DNA from: Acinetobacter courvalinii
Lineage (GTDB): Bacteria > Pseudomonadota > Gammaproteobacteria > Pseudomonadales > Moraxellaceae
Direction of reading: 5' to 3'
Assembly (NCBI RefSeq): GCF_014635545.1
Contig: NZ_BMDA01000001.1
Coordinates: 1,504,739-1,568,738 of the forward strand
Length of the DNA: 64,000 nt
Positions within the stretch are counted from its first letter, which is position 1; every line of letters begins with the position of its first letter. Shown in pieces: positions 54,200-64,000 of the stretch. The translations under genes and the position numbers were made by a program. The notes beneath the pieces were generated by a model. That model did no database searches and had not been told where the DNA came from. It saw only the letters and a list, made by a program, of their open reading frames with translations.

Positions 54200-56863
54200 A
54201 TGATCAATACATCTCCATTGTTGAACTACGTCACCAGTCATCATGATATTCAAGCCATTAATCAATGGCGAACGGATGTAGAAAAGCAATTACAGGAGAG
54301 TTATGAAAATGGGCAACCCATTCGTGAAGTGATTGGTGCGCGTTCCGACTCGATTGACGAAGCACTGATCTTTCTATGGAATCATGCGGGTTTAAACCAG
54401 ACTGAATTGGGCCTATTTGCAGTGGGTGGCTATGGCCGTCATGAAATGCTGCCCTATTCAGATACCGATATCATGATTTTGTCTGAGGATGAAATCAGTG
54501 AAGAACAAGAAAAACTTATTTCGACCTTTATTTCTTCTTTATGGGATGTCGGTAATTTCAAACCCGGCATCAGCGTTCGGACCATTCAAAACTGTGTTGA
54601 ACAGGCGATTAATGACCTGACCGTTGCGACCACGCTGATTGAAGCACGTCTGATCACAGGCAATCCGCAACTGGCAAAGTGGCCGCGTCGTATCGTGGCA
54701 CAGACATGGACGGATCAAACCTTCTATGATGCCAAAATGGCTGAACAGGCCAAACGCTACGCACAACACAACAACACGGAAAGCAATCTGGAACCTGATA
54801 TTAAAAATGCCCCGGGCGGTATTCGCGATATCAACCAGATCGGCTGGATTGCCAAACGTCATTTCCGAGTCAATCGCATTTATGATCTGGTGCATTTAGG
54901 TTTTATTACCGAGTTTGAACTTGGGGTACTTGAAGAAGCAGAAAGCTTTTTATGGGAAATCCGCACCCAGTTACACCGTCTAGCCAAACGCGATGAAAAC
55001 CGCCTGTTGTTTGAATACCAGCGCGATATTGCCGCAAAATTTGGCTATGTCCGTGAAGAAGGTCAACCGGTTAATTTTGCCGTTGAACAGTTTATGAAGC
55101 GCTATTACCGTACCGCGCAACAGGTCTCCACCCTGAATGAAATGCTACTGGCCTATTTCAATGAATCGGTGATTACGCCTCGTCTGCCAGATTATGAACG
55201 CCACATTATCGACATTAATGAGCGCTTTAAAATTGTCGATGGGAAATTGGCTGTTCAACATCATAAAGTTTTTTCAGAAGAACCGATTGCCATCCTAGAA
55301 TTATTCTATCTGTTGGCAAATCGTCCTGAAATTACCGGGATTCGTGCCCGTACCCTGCGTCTGCTGGTATTGGCTGCCAAACGGATTGACCAGCGTTTCC
55401 GCGATAATCCGGAACATCAGGCCCTGTTCATGTCGATTATCCGTTCACCGCATCTGTATAACACCATGGTGGCGATGAAACGTTACGGCGTGTTGGGCAA
55501 TTACATTCCCGCATTTGGACAGATCACCGGCTTGATGCAATACGACCTGTTCCATATTTATACGGTCGATGCGCATACCTTATTGTTACTCCGTAATTTA
55601 AGCCGTTTCAAAGAACCTGAATTTGCCAAAGAATTTCCGGTGGTCAGTTCCGTGTTCCAGCGTATTGCCCGCCATGACATCGTGTATATGGCTGCGATTT
55701 TCCATGATATTGCCAAAGGCCGTGGTGGTGATCACAGTGAACTCGGCGCGATCGATGCCATTGAATTCTGTCGCACCCATGGTTTTACCGAACGTGAATG
55801 CAAGCTGGTAGCATGGCTGATCAACAATCACCTGTTGATGTCACTGACGGCTCAGAAAAAAGATATTTCCGATCCGGATGAAGTCAAAGACTTTGCTGAA
55901 AAAGTCGGGGATATGGAGCATCTCGATTATCTCTATACCCTGACGGTCGCCGACATTAATGCCACGAATCCTAAACTCTGGAATACATGGCGTGCATCAT
56001 TGATGCGTCAGCTGTATACCTATGCGCGTGATGTGATCCGTTCGGGCTTGGGTCGTCCAGTCGACTATCAAATGCTGATTGAAGATACCAAATTTGCGGC
56101 CAGCGAACTCCTGGTCAATGACTTCTCCCTTGCTGAAGTAGAGAAAGTCTGGCAAGAGCTGGGCGATGAATACTTCGTCAAAGAATCAGCCAATGAAATT
56201 GCATGGCATACCCAAGCCATTCTGCAACACGGCGATAATCCCGAACCTTTGGTGTTATTACGTGCGCATCGTAATGCAGCAGATGATGCGGTGCAGATCT
56301 TTATCTATACTCGTGATCAGCCAAACCTATTTGCCACAACGGTGGCCGTATTAGACCGTATGAATCTGGATGTTCAGGACGCACGTATTATTACCGCCTC
56401 AACCTCATTTAGCCTGGACACTTATCTGGTACTGGATCGTTTTGGCACCTTGTTGACTGACCCAGAACGTGAACGCAAAGTGAAAGCCGCTCTAGTCGAT
56501 GCCTTAAGTCATTCCGACCAGTATCCGGGGATCATGCAACGCCGTATCCCGCGGCATTTACGTCATTTTGATGTACAAAATACCGTAGATATCGTGTTGA
56601 ACCCGACCTTACAGCAACATATGGTCGAGATTTCCACACTGGATCAACCCGGACTGCTGGCGCGTATCGGTGGCTTGTTCATGCTGCAAGGTCTGGATAT
56701 CCATTCGGCCAGAATTGCCACCTTGGGTGAACGTGCCGAAGATATTTTCTTTGTCACCAAGAAAAATGGTGTCTTGCTCAGCGATGAAGAAGTCAAAACT
56801 TTTGTGGAAACACTAAAAGCCGCTTTGGATGAAGCATCGAATCAAATTTGTAATCCATCTTAA
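54200..56863 (+). CDS. glnD: Bifunctional uridylyltransferase/uridylyl-removing enzyme GlnD
   Basis: An 887-residue nitrogen sensor that uridylylates PII at low glutamine and removes UMP at high glutamine. The nucleotidyltransferase has [19 protein letters not shown] (G-G and D-x-D); the PII-uridylyl-transferase block [18 protein letters not shown] follows; the HD domain has [15 protein letters not shown]; two ACT domains close the protein ([30 protein letters not shown] and [26 protein letters not shown]). The start at 54200 ([11 protein letters not shown]) is preferred to the in-frame TTG at 54182. Followed by dapC. Confidence 0.97.
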   Translation: MINTSPLLNYVTSHHDIQAINQWRTDVEKQLQESYENGQPIREVIGARSDSIDEALIFLWNHAGLNQTELGLFAVGGYGRHEMLPYSDTDIMILSEDEISEEQEKLISTFISSLWDVGNFKPGISVRTIQNCVEQAINDLTVATTLIEARLITGNPQLAKWPRRIVAQTWTDQTFYDAKMAEQAKRYAQHNNTESNLEPDIKNAPGGIRDINQIGWIAKRHFRVNRIYDLVHLGFITEFELGVLEEAESFLWEIRTQLHRLAKRDENRLLFEYQRDIAAKFGYVREEGQPVNFAVEQFMKRYYRTAQQVSTLNEMLLAYFNESVITPRLPDYERHIIDINERFKIVDGKLAVQHHKVFSEEPIAILELFYLLANRPEITGIRARTLRLLVLAAKRIDQRFRDNPEHQALFMSIIRSPHLYNTMVAMKRYGVLGNYIPAFGQITGLMQYDLFHIYTVDAHTLLLLRNLSRFKEPEFAKEFPVVSSVFQRIARHDIVYMAAIFHDIAKGRGGDHSELGAIDAIEFCRTHGFTERECKLVAWLINNHLLMSLTAQKKDISDPDEVKDFAEKVGDMEHLDYLYTLTVADINATNPKLWNTWRASLMRQLYTYARDVIRSGLGRPVDYQMLIEDTKFAASELLVNDFSLAEVEKVWQELGDEYFVKESANEIAWHTQAILQHGDNPEPLVLLRAHRNAADDAVQIFIYTRDQPNLFATTVAVLDRMNLDVQDARIITASTSFSLDTYLVLDRFGTLLTDPERERKVKAALVDALSHSDQYPGIMQRRIPRHLRHFDVQNTVDIVLNPTLQQHMVEISTLDQPGLLARIGGLFMLQGLDIHSARIATLGERAEDIFFVTKKNGVLLSDEEVKTFVETLKAALDEASNQICNPS

Positions 56864-56888
56864 ATTTTATTGTTTGGTAACTGTTTAA

Positions 56889-58058
56889 ATGAACTCTAGC
56901 TTGTCGTTATTGCATCCCTATCCTTTTGAAAAGTTAAACCAACTGTTTAAAGAGATACAACCTGCCAATTTACCGTTGATTCCCCTGTCAATTGGTGAAC
57001 CGAAACATCCAGCGCCAGAGTTTGTGAAGCAGGCAATTATTGATAATTTTGCCCATTTATCGACCTACCCAAACAGTAAAGGCTTACCTGAGCTGCGCCA
57101 AAGTATTGCACAATGGCTTACAAATCGCTTTAAGCTGAACCAGATTAGTGCAGAGGATCATATTCTGCCCGTTTCTGGCACACGCGAAGGTATTTTCTCT
57201 TTTGTACAAGCCTTGATTAAGCGTGAAGATGCACCTTATGTGGTGATGCCAAATCCGTTCTATCAGATTTATGAAGGGGCAGCCTTACTGGCAGGTGCAA
57301 AACCTTATTTCATCAACTGTACCGAAGACAATGGTTACTTGGGTGATTTTGATGCGGTTCCTGCGGAAGTATGGGAAAAAACAGCATTACTGTTTGTATG
57401 CACTCCCGGCAACCCAACGGGTACGGTGCTGTCAAAAGAACAGTTTAAAAAGTTGATTGCCCTGTCTGATCAATATGATTTTGTGATTGCATCAGATGAA
57501 TGCTATTCAGAACTCTGGTTTGATCAGGCACCGATCGGTCTACTCGAAGTTTGTGCGGAAATGGGTCGTGACGATTATAAAAACTGTATCGTATTCCATT
57601 CACTTTCTAAACGCTCAAACCTGCCGGGTATGCGCTCTGGCTTTGTTGCGGGTGATGCAACTTTATTAAAACCTTATTTGCAATACCGTACTTATCATGG
57701 TGCTGCAATGCCGGTACAAAATCAATTGGCTTCAATTGCAGCATGGAATGACGAAACACACGTTGAAGAAAACCGTCAGCAATACCGTGCCAAATTTGAT
57801 TTATTCCAGTCAGAACTCGGTCATGTATTGCCATTACAAAAACCGGATGCGGGTTTCTACTACTGGTTAAAAGTGGATAATGATGAAACTTTTGCCAAGA
57901 TGTTGATGGAAAAAGCACATATTAAAGTTTTACCGGGTCGTTATCTATCTCGTGACACAGAACAAGGAAATCCGGGTGAAGGTCATGTGCGTATGGCCCT
58001 GGTTGCAGATTTAAGTCAGTGTGAAGAAGTGGTAAAACGCCTTAAAGCCATTCTATAA
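56889..58058 (+). CDS. dapC: Succinyldiaminopimelate transaminase DapC
   Basis: A 389-residue class I pyridoxal-phosphate aminotransferase of the DapC type, transferring an amino group from glutamate in lysine and diaminopimelate synthesis. The PLP lysine lies in HSLSKRSNLPGMRSG; other blocks are IPLSIGEPKHPAP, PVSGTREGIFSFVQAL, VMPNPFYQIYEGAA, FVCTPGNPTGTV and SDECYSELWFD. It lies 25 bases behind glnD, an order common in gammaproteobacteria, and is probably co-transcribed. Terminator follows. Confidence 0.94.
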   Translation: MNSSLSLLHPYPFEKLNQLFKEIQPANLPLIPLSIGEPKHPAPEFVKQAIIDNFAHLSTYPNSKGLPELRQSIAQWLTNRFKLNQISAEDHILPVSGTREGIFSFVQALIKREDAPYVVMPNPFYQIYEGAALLAGAKPYFINCTEDNGYLGDFDAVPAEVWEKTALLFVCTPGNPTGTVLSKEQFKKLIALSDQYDFVIASDECYSELWFDQAPIGLLEVCAEMGRDDYKNCIVFHSLSKRSNLPGMRSGFVAGDATLLKPYLQYRTYHGAAMPVQNQLASIAAWNDETHVEENRQQYRAKFDLFQSELGHVLPLQKPDAGFYYWLKVDNDETFAKMLMEKAHIKVLPGRYLSRDTEQGNPGEGHVRMALVADLSQCEEVVKRLKAIL

Positions 58059-58060
58059 AT

Positions 58061-58090
58061 AAAAAATCCCCGAATATTCGGGGATTTTTT
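58061..58090. terminator. Bidirectional terminator between dapC and the TonB receptor
   Basis: AAAAATCCCCGAATATTCGGGGATTTTTT hairpin, nearly uninterrupted palindrome with A and T runs. Confidence 0.92.
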
Positions 58091-58101
58091 AGCGCTATAA
58101 A

Positions 58102-60306
58102 TTAGAAATCAAAACTTGCACTGAGCATAAAGGTACGCGGTAGACCTGCAACCACATAACCATTATTGGTGTTTGCAATGCTATTGATATTGTCAGATAG
58201 ACCTATAGAAGACCAATAGTCTTTATTGAAGACATTATTCACTTTAAAGTTGAACGTCGTTGGGGTTTGTCCAAGCTGGGTTTTATAGTTTGCACCGATA
58301 TCCAGCGTCGTCCAGTCATTCACTTTTAACTTATTGTCCAGACTTGCATAAGTCGAGCCTGTATAAGTCAATTGTGCATTTAGGGAAATCTCTTGCGGAA
58401 CTGGCAACGCCCATTCAGCACCTAAATTGGCCTGGAACTTTGGCACGCCAACTTCATTATTGCCATCATATAAGGTAGATCCTGTATTTTTTTGCTTGGC
58501 ATGTAACCACGACGCACCGCCCAATACCGTAATCGCATCAGTCAGCTTGCCATAGGTATTTAGCTCGACACCACGGTGTACGTATTCACCTGCATCACTA
58601 AATACCCCATCTTGCAAGACACCACGCTGCTTATTAATGTCAAATAAACTGATACTCGCACCTAAACGATCATTTTCGTATTTAGCACCCATTTCTTTTT
58701 GCTTGGCAACAAAAGGTTTAAGCGTAGTGGTTGCATCCGCAGTGGTATTAGTTAACCCTTTCGCCAATGATTCGATATAGTTTGCATATACAGAAAATTC
58801 TGGCGTTAGTTTATAAGTCACACCTAAAGCAGGCGTCCATTTCGCCTCATTATAGGCTGGATTGATTTTACTTCCATCGGTCTGATAGTTATAAGTTTCC
58901 TGCATGATCTTTTGATAACGCGCACCAAGCATCACAATCAACTTATCATCAAGCGCAGAAATATTATCCCCAATCGCGATACTTCTTAGACGGGTACGGG
59001 TGCCAAGCTTAGGATCATTAACACGCTCTGGATTACCAATCGTCAATTCAGGTGCATTGCTATAATCTGGATGAAGAATATTAGTGGTATTACTGTCGCT
59101 CATGGCCCAGCCATTACGGGTATTTTGCTGAAATGCAGAGCCTGATAACACTAGATTATGCTGGATAGAACCTGTCTGTAACTTACCACGAACACCAATT
59201 TCACCAGTATTCACCATATCGACCCGACCATTGTCAAAGCGTGAATATTTCGCATCGCCATTAGAAGGGTTTTTTAGAGTCGGATTTGCAAGACTATTTT
59301 GCTCTTCACCATGACGGAAACCATAAGCTGCATAAGCGGTTACTGCATCATTCAAATCATATTCTGCACGGTAACTACCAAACACATCTTCTTCGTTGGA
59401 ATAGGTCCATTTTTGTGCATAGTTACGACTCGCCTTTATTGCAGCAGGCACTTCAGTCAAACCCGCAAGTGAAATATTAGGCCGTGTCGCAGTTAAACGA
59501 TTATTGCTATAGCCCATATCTCCAGATAAACGTAGGTGATCACCACGGTAGTCTAGACCAATTGAAGCCAGACCTAATGAGTTTTTTTCATCATCAACGC
59601 TGGTATTGCCACCATGATAAGCGGTGTTTACACGTACACCAAACTCTTGGTTTTCGCCAAAGCGACGAGACATATCACTGGCAATTTGGCCACCGTTAAA
59701 ATCTGTACCAACCGTAACACGGTTTAACGGTTCATTACCTGCACGTTTTGGCAATAGATTAATTGCCCCACCAATTCCGCCATTGCCCGGCATCGCACCA
59801 TTTAAGAAAGATGAAGCACCTTTAAGCACTTCGACACGTTCAAATAGCTCTGTTGGAATATATTGGCGTGGCAGAATCGAATATAAACCATTATAAGCGG
59901 TATCATCCGAACCTAAATTAAAACCTCGGATGTAATAAGATTCCTGAAAGTTTCCGAAACCACGCCCAACACGAACGCTTGGATCAGCCTTTAATACATC
60001 CCCTACACTTTTAGCTTGCCTGGACTGAATATATGCATTGGTATAACTGGTTAAGTTGAATGGTGTATCCAGATTCTTCTGATTACCAAAGATCCCGACC
60101 CGACCACCACTGGCAACTTGCCCACCCGCAAAAGGCTCCATTAAACCATCTGCTGATGCATCCGCACTGGCAGTAATACGAATTGTATTTAATGTCACGC
60201 TTACATCCGCTGCTTGCCCCTGTTGTAGTTCATCTGCAAAAACGGCCGTTGTCCCCATTGAAGCGCATGTCATCATCAATACTAATGGTTTAAGTTTTCT
60301 ACCCAT
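58102..60306 (-). CDS. TonB-dependent siderophore receptor
   Basis: A 734-residue outer-membrane receptor. Signal peptide KPLVLMMTCASMGTTAVFA; TonB box-like NTIRITAS; plug domain with SVGDVLKADPSVRVGRGFGNFQESYYIRGF and PTELFERVEVLKGASSFLNG, then GGAINLLPKR; the 22-strand barrel ends ASFDF with the terminal Phe. The plug resembles receptors of the FhuE/FpvA/ferric-catecholate type, but lacks the extra N-terminal signalling domain. Takes up iron-siderophore using TonB energy. A Fur-like site lies in the leader (60338-60358), so iron repression is expected. No siderophore synthesis genes adjoin. Confidence 0.95.
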   Translation of the reverse strand: MGRKLKPLVLMMTCASMGTTAVFADELQQGQAADVSVTLNTIRITASADASADGLMEPFAGGQVASGGRVGIFGNQKNLDTPFNLTSYTNAYIQSRQAKSVGDVLKADPSVRVGRGFGNFQESYYIRGFNLGSDDTAYNGLYSILPRQYIPTELFERVEVLKGASSFLNGAMPGNGGIGGAINLLPKRAGNEPLNRVTVGTDFNGGQIASDMSRRFGENQEFGVRVNTAYHGGNTSVDDEKNSLGLASIGLDYRGDHLRLSGDMGYSNNRLTATRPNISLAGLTEVPAAIKASRNYAQKWTYSNEEDVFGSYRAEYDLNDAVTAYAAYGFRHGEEQNSLANPTLKNPSNGDAKYSRFDNGRVDMVNTGEIGVRGKLQTGSIQHNLVLSGSAFQQNTRNGWAMSDSNTTNILHPDYSNAPELTIGNPERVNDPKLGTRTRLRSIAIGDNISALDDKLIVMLGARYQKIMQETYNYQTDGSKINPAYNEAKWTPALGVTYKLTPEFSVYANYIESLAKGLTNTTADATTTLKPFVAKQKEMGAKYENDRLGASISLFDINKQRGVLQDGVFSDAGEYVHRGVELNTYGKLTDAITVLGGASWLHAKQKNTGSTLYDGNNEVGVPKFQANLGAEWALPVPQEISLNAQLTYTGSTYASLDNKLKVNDWTTLDIGANYKTQLGQTPTTFNFKVNNVFNKDYWSSIGLSDNINSIANTNNGYVVAGLPRTFMLSASFDF

Positions 60307-60337
60307 GATTTATTTCAGCCGACTTTAAAAAAACCGC

Positions 60338-60358
60338 ATAATAAATGAGAATTAATAC
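60338..60358 (-). promoter_or_regulatory. Putative Fur box upstream of the TonB receptor
   Basis: ATAATAAATGAGAATTAATAC partly matches the Fur consensus (GATAATGATAATCATTATC), with the ATGAGAATTA core; 30-50 bases before the receptor start. Confidence 0.5.
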
Positions 60359-60499
60359 GTTTTACACTATTTTTTATCTATATGTGCCATTCCATAATTT
60401 CATGATTTTTTCAGTCTTAAACGGCATTAAAATTAACAGACTGAATTCAATCAATATAAAATTTAAAGCCATCTATTCTTAAGGAATTCCACTATTTCC

Positions 60500-61120
60500 T
60501 TAGCCAAGCTGTCCGATAAATAAAATGATCGAGATCATCACCATCAGGACACCAGAAACCCAACTCACAACTTTCACAGCCATTGGACGTGTTGCCAACA
60601 ATTTATTGGCTGCAATTCCCACCAGCACATAAACGACTGCACAACTCAATAGATGAATCATACCCAGTAACATAATCTGGGTTGTGGGTGCAAAAGACAT
60701 TTCAGGATGAATAAACGGCGGCAATAAAGCAAAAAACAGCAATAAAACTTTAGGATTTAACCCACTAATTCCAACACCTTTCAGCAACCACGAACGTGCC
60801 GAATCTAGTGTTTGTGTTTCATTATGATCACTGGAAATGGTGGCAGGATGAATCAATAAATTTGCACCCATCCATAGCAGATAACAGGCACCTAAAATCG
60901 TCATGGTGGTTAACAGTATTGGATAATGTTGCAGTAATGCACCGACTCCAGCAGCCACACACAAGATTGCAATAAAATGTCCCAGAATCAGGCCAGTTAC
61001 CGCATTTAAGACAAAATTCCCCTTAATGCCTGCAAGAATGGCATAGGCCCAATCTGCACCCGGCGTTAACACAAATAAGATCGAAACACACCAGAAAGCA
61101 AAAATTACACTGAGTTCCAT
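60500..61120 (-). CDS. LysE-family amino-acid exporter
   Basis: A 206-residue membrane protein of the LysE/RhtB family with about six spans. The family N-terminal motif TPGADWAYAILAG follows the first span; GLNPKVLLLFFALLPPFIHP is the second conserved block. Start at 61120 (MELSVIFAFWC) with AAGGG upstream gives the normal length; an in-frame ATG at 61177 adds 19 polar residues. Exports amino acids or related compounds. It is divergent from an Lrp-type regulator, the usual pair in which the regulator senses the exported amino acid. Confidence 0.9.
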   Translation of the reverse strand: MELSVIFAFWCVSILFVLTPGADWAYAILAGIKGNFVLNAVTGLILGHFIAILCVAAGVGALLQHYPILLTTMTILGACYLLWMGANLLIHPATISSDHNETQTLDSARSWLLKGVGISGLNPKVLLLFFALLPPFIHPEMSFAPTTQIMLLGMIHLLSCAVVYVLVGIAANKLLATRPMAVKVVSWVSGVLMVMISIILFIGQLG

Positions 61121-61272
61121 AAGCCAAGCCCTTCCTGCATCAGCAACGCTATTTTTAATCGCCTGCTTTTTCACCATTTGGTGAAGATTGTTGAGAAAGG
61201 ATATGCTTTAATGGTGAAAATGTTATTCCAAATACTTCTATTTATTTAACGCCAACAGGGAGATTCTTCCAA

Positions 61273-61725
61273 GTGGACCGCATTGATAAGAAAATTATTG
61301 CTGAACTACAGGCCAATGGACGATTATCTATCACAGAACTGGCGGAACGAATCGGTTTAAGCCTGTCTCCTTGTCATCGTCGGGTCAAAGCTTTGGAAGA
61401 AAGTGGCGTGATCAAAGGCTATCATGCCGATCTTGAAGCCTCAAAAATCGGCCTTAATTTCTCGGCAATTATCTTTGTGACCTTAAAAGACGGAGATAAA
61501 ACCGCCCTGTCCAGCTTTGAAGAAAAAGTCATCGACATTCCCAATGTCATTCAGGCACAGCGCTTATTTGGCAATCCGGATTATTTACTGCATGTGGTTG
61601 CAAAAGACCTGGCAAGTTTCCAGAAGCTCTATGATGACAGCCTTTCCGCCCTACCCAATGTGCAACGCCTGACCTCGACCATTGTCATGAAAAATGTGGT
61701 GTCTAACCGGCTTCTGCCTTTATAA
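61273..61725 (+). CDS. Lrp/AsnC-family regulator, likely controlling the LysE-type exporter
   Basis: A 150-residue regulator starting at GTG 61273 behind AGGGAG. HTH at about residues 16-40 (ITELAERIGLSLSPCHRRVKALE); C-terminal AsnC ligand domain (FSAIIFVTLKDGDKTALSSFE, DYLLHVVAKDLASFQKLYDD). The Cys-containing LSLSPCHRRV recognition helix is typical. Divergent from the exporter with about 150 bases between the two starts, so it probably activates export when its amino acid is in excess. Confidence 0.93.
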   Translation: MDRIDKKIIAELQANGRLSITELAERIGLSLSPCHRRVKALEESGVIKGYHADLEASKIGLNFSAIIFVTLKDGDKTALSSFEEKVIDIPNVIQAQRLFGNPDYLLHVVAKDLASFQKLYDDSLSALPNVQRLTSTIVMKNVVSNRLLPL

Positions 61726-61820
61726 AAAGGCATTATCCTCTTAGGTGAACCTAAAATGTATCAATGTGAATAAACTCACACTATACTTATTAGCCATCAA
61801 GACTTGATGACTATGGAAAG

Positions 61821-63011
61821 ATGACTTCTCAAAATCCCAAGAAAATAAAGAAAAAGGGTTGGCTCATTTTAGCAATCGTGGTTGTACTTTTAATTATTGT
61901 GATTGTGGTTTGGCAGACTAAAACTGCTCAAAAATCTACAGCGACGAATCAGCAAAAAAATGCCGATACCACTGCACAAAAAGCTGCGCTGACCGTTACG
62001 GTGGTATCACCTCAACAGCAAAACTGGAAACAGACATTTACCGCCAATGGCAATATTGCGGCATGGCAGGAAGTAGTCATTGGCAGCGAACTCTCAGGCC
62101 AGCGTCTGACTCGGGTCAATGTCAACGTCGGTGATGAGGTACGACGTGGTCAGGTTCTGGCAGAGATTAACAGCGACACCATTCGTGCCGACCTTGCCGC
62201 AGCAAAAGCCAGTTATGCCGAAGCACAGGCAGTGCTTGCCGATGCCATGACCAATAATAGACGTATTCAGCAACTCAAAAATACAGGTGCAATCTCGGCT
62301 CAGGAAGCCACCCAATATCAAACCTCCCAATCCACTGCGCAAGCCAAGCTGGATGCAGCCAAGGCACAGATTGAAAGTAATCAGTTACGTTTAGCTCAAA
62401 CCAGAGTGGTCTCGCCTGACAATGGGGTCATTTCGGCACGTTCTGCCACGGTCGGTTCTTTGGCCCAAACCGGACAGGAACTGTTCCGCCTGATTCGCGA
62501 TCACCGCCTGGAATGGCGCGCAGAAGTGACCACCTCTGATTTGTATAAGCTCAAACAAGGCATGACAGCGCATATCATTTCACCCGATCCAGCTCAACCT
62601 GCCGTGACAGGTAAAGTCAGAATGATCGCACCCGTAATTGATCCACAGACCCGTTATGGACTGGTGTATGTGGATATTCCAACCACGCAGGCTGTACGCA
62701 TGGGCATGTTTGTCAAAGGTGAATTTGATTTAGGCCAGAAAGCCGCATTAACCGTTCCGCAAACTGCGCTGTTGTTACGTGATGGTTTTTCTTATGTGTT
62801 TATTGTCAATGACAACAATCGTGTGACTCAACAGAAAGTCAGTGTGGGACGCCGTTTGGGCGATCGGGTCGAAATTTTAGATTTGGCCCCGAATGTCAAA
62901 GTAGTGTCTTCTGGTACAGGTTTCTTGGCAGACGGTGATCTGGTCAGTATTGCCAAAGACATTCCCGACACACCACTCACCAAACAACTTGTGACCACAC
63001 AGGAGAAATGA
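61821..63011 (+). CDS. RND efflux periplasmic adaptor (membrane fusion protein)
   Basis: A 396-residue adaptor. A membrane segment at residues about 14-32 (GWLILAIVVVLLIIVIVVW) anchors it. The lipoyl halves are GNIAAWQEVVIGSELSGQRL and VNVGDEVRRGQVLAEINSD; the helical hairpin contains AAAKASYAEAQAVLADA and TGAISAQEATQYQTSQS; the beta-barrel follows at RLEWRAEVTTSDLYKLKQG. It bridges the pump encoded next to an outer-membrane channel encoded elsewhere. AGGAGAAATGAT links its stop to the pump start. Confidence 0.95.
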   Translation: MTSQNPKKIKKKGWLILAIVVVLLIIVIVVWQTKTAQKSTATNQQKNADTTAQKAALTVTVVSPQQQNWKQTFTANGNIAAWQEVVIGSELSGQRLTRVNVNVGDEVRRGQVLAEINSDTIRADLAAAKASYAEAQAVLADAMTNNRRIQQLKNTGAISAQEATQYQTSQSTAQAKLDAAKAQIESNQLRLAQTRVVSPDNGVISARSATVGSLAQTGQELFRLIRDHRLEWRAEVTTSDLYKLKQGMTAHIISPDPAQPAVTGKVRMIAPVIDPQTRYGLVYVDIPTTQAVRMGMFVKGEFDLGQKAALTVPQTALLLRDGFSYVFIVNDNNRVTQQKVSVGRRLGDRVEILDLAPNVKVVSSGTGFLADGDLVSIAKDIPDTPLTKQLVTTQEK

Positions 63012-63012
63012 T

Positions 63013-64000
63013 ATGAATTTCTCTGCCTGGTCGATCCGTAATCCTATTCCCGGCATCCTGTTATTTATCATGCTGGGTCTGGCTGGATTGTTATGCTTTA
63101 AATGGATGAAGATCCAGCAGTTCCCTGATATTGAACTGCCTATGGTCACGGTCACCGCTGCCCTTCCGGGTGCCGCGCCGCCACAACTTGAGACCGAAGT
63201 GGCGCGTAAAATCGAAAATTCGATTGCCACCCTGCAAGGACTCAGGAACCAGTACACCAATATTCAGGATGGTGTAGTGACGGTCACCGCAGAATTCCAG
63301 CTGGAAAAGCCCTTGCAGGAAGCGGTGGATGACGTGCGTAATGCAGTGTCGCAGGTTCGTTCCGATTTACCCGCTGATCTACGCGACCCCATTGTCAGCA
63401 AGATTAACCTGTCTGGCTCTCCGATTCTGACCTATACCATCCAGTCGCCAAAAATGGATGAAGAAGCACTGTCATGGTTTGTGGATTACGACATTGCCCG
63501 TGCCATGCTTCAGGTCAAAGGGGTCGGTGCAGTGGCACGTGTTGGCGGTATAACACGTCAGGTTGATGTTGAACTTGACCCTGAAAAACTCTTGGCACTG
63601 AATGCAACGGCGACCGATATTACCCGTCAACTGCGTTTAGTCCAGCAAGATGCTTCCGGTGGCCAAACCAAAATTGGTGGCAGTGAACAATCGATTCGGA
63701 CCATTGCCACGGTTAAGACAGCAGATGAAATTGGTGCAATGGATATTGCCTTAAGTGATGGTCGGCATATTCGTCTGGATCAGGTGGCCACGGTTCGTGA
63801 CGGGATTGCCGAAAGACGTTCAGCTGCACTGTTAAATGGACAACCCGTCATTGGTTTTGAAATCACCCGCAGTAAAGGGGCCAGTGAGGTTGATGTTCAA
63901 AAAGGTGTCGCTGAAGCACTAGATAAACTGAAAACGGCACATCCGGATATCAAGATTACCGAAGCGTTTAACTTCGTCAATCCTGTGGTTGACAATTATG
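63013..64000 (+). CDS. RND efflux pump inner-membrane transporter (3' partial)
   Basis: The ATG at 63013 starts one base after the adaptor stop codon TGA (63009-63011). The 329 residues in view give the first span (NPIPGILLFIMLGLAGLLCF), the RND-typical FPDIELPMVTVTAALPGAAPPQLETEV and IENSIATLQGL, and the porter-domain blocks VRNAVSQVRSDLP and VVDNY. The frame runs off the right edge with no stop. A drug-proton antiporter of the HAE1 type is likely; substrates are unknown. Confidence 0.93.
   Translation, partial: MNFSAWSIRNPIPGILLFIMLGLAGLLCFKWMKIQQFPDIELPMVTVTAALPGAAPPQLETEVARKIENSIATLQGLRNQYTNIQDGVVTVTAEFQLEKPLQEAVDDVRNAVSQVRSDLPADLRDPIVSKINLSGSPILTYTIQSPKMDEEALSWFVDYDIARAMLQVKGVGAVARVGGITRQVDVELDPEKLLALNATATDITRQLRLVQQDASGGQTKIGGSEQSIRTIATVKTADEIGAMDIALSDGRHIRLDQVATVRDGIAERRSAALLNGQPVIGFEITRSKGASEVDVQKGVAEALDKLKTAHPDIKITEAFNFVNPVVDNY

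Overview
The window is a chromosomal segment of an Acinetobacter-type gammaproteobacterium (Moraxellaceae). The support is low-GC, A/T-rich spacers; close family matches for many Acinetobacter housekeeping genes (bioB, glnD, ruvC, csp, ychF); the glnD-dapC order; and a fimbrial locus in the order subunit-chaperone-usher-adhesin, as in the thin-pilus (acu) locus described for Acinetobacter. Species cannot be fixed from sequence alone. No rRNA, CRISPR array, insertion sequence or integrase was seen.

Bases 1-5,422 start with the end of an HD-domain/acetyltransferase reading frame. A compact prophage-like island follows: GH19-type endolysin, holin-like membrane protein, two unknown proteins, a small HTH regulator and a divergent LexA/CI-type self-cleaving repressor. 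The repressor gene is flanked on both sides by mirror-image operator blocks, like the OL/OR layout of lambdoid phages, but no head, tail, replication or integration genes are visible.

Bases 5,437-23,800 are mostly core genes: YceI and OsmC proteins, transketolase, metK, fxsA, a protease-inhibitor lipoprotein, an FAD amine oxidase, three spaced cold-shock genes, initiator tRNA, ruvC, nnr, queG and bioB. Two unknown genes at 6.7-7.7 kb look like accessory (possibly immunity) genes. Two very small genes (53 and 38 codons) are proposed from hand translation.

Bases 24,284-31,130 hold a chaperone-usher pilus operon. A lipoprotein gene broken at a run of six C follows, then a short secreted peptide with a pilin-like N-terminus. 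Bases 31,528-35,717 carry a lipoprotein, a CAU tRNA, an acyltransferase, yebC, an Lrp-type regulator and a glutathione transferase.

Bases 36,077-42,517 form one tightly packed organosulfur operon: two SfnB-type flavoproteins, an FMN-dependent monooxygenase and a MetQ-MetN-MetI type transporter. Import and desulfurisation are thus encoded together. After ychF comes a type VI secretion island read leftwards (43,864-49,035): VgrG, a GH19 cell-wall hydrolase effector and a secreted protein placed as its immunity factor.

Bases 49,299-64,000 return to core and transport genes: an Mpo1-like membrane protein, a Crp/Fnr regulator, small secreted proteins, a tautomerase-like protein, purT, glnD, dapC, a TonB-dependent siderophore receptor with a Fur-like site, a LysE/Lrp divergent pair, and an RND efflux adaptor followed by its pump, which runs off the right edge.
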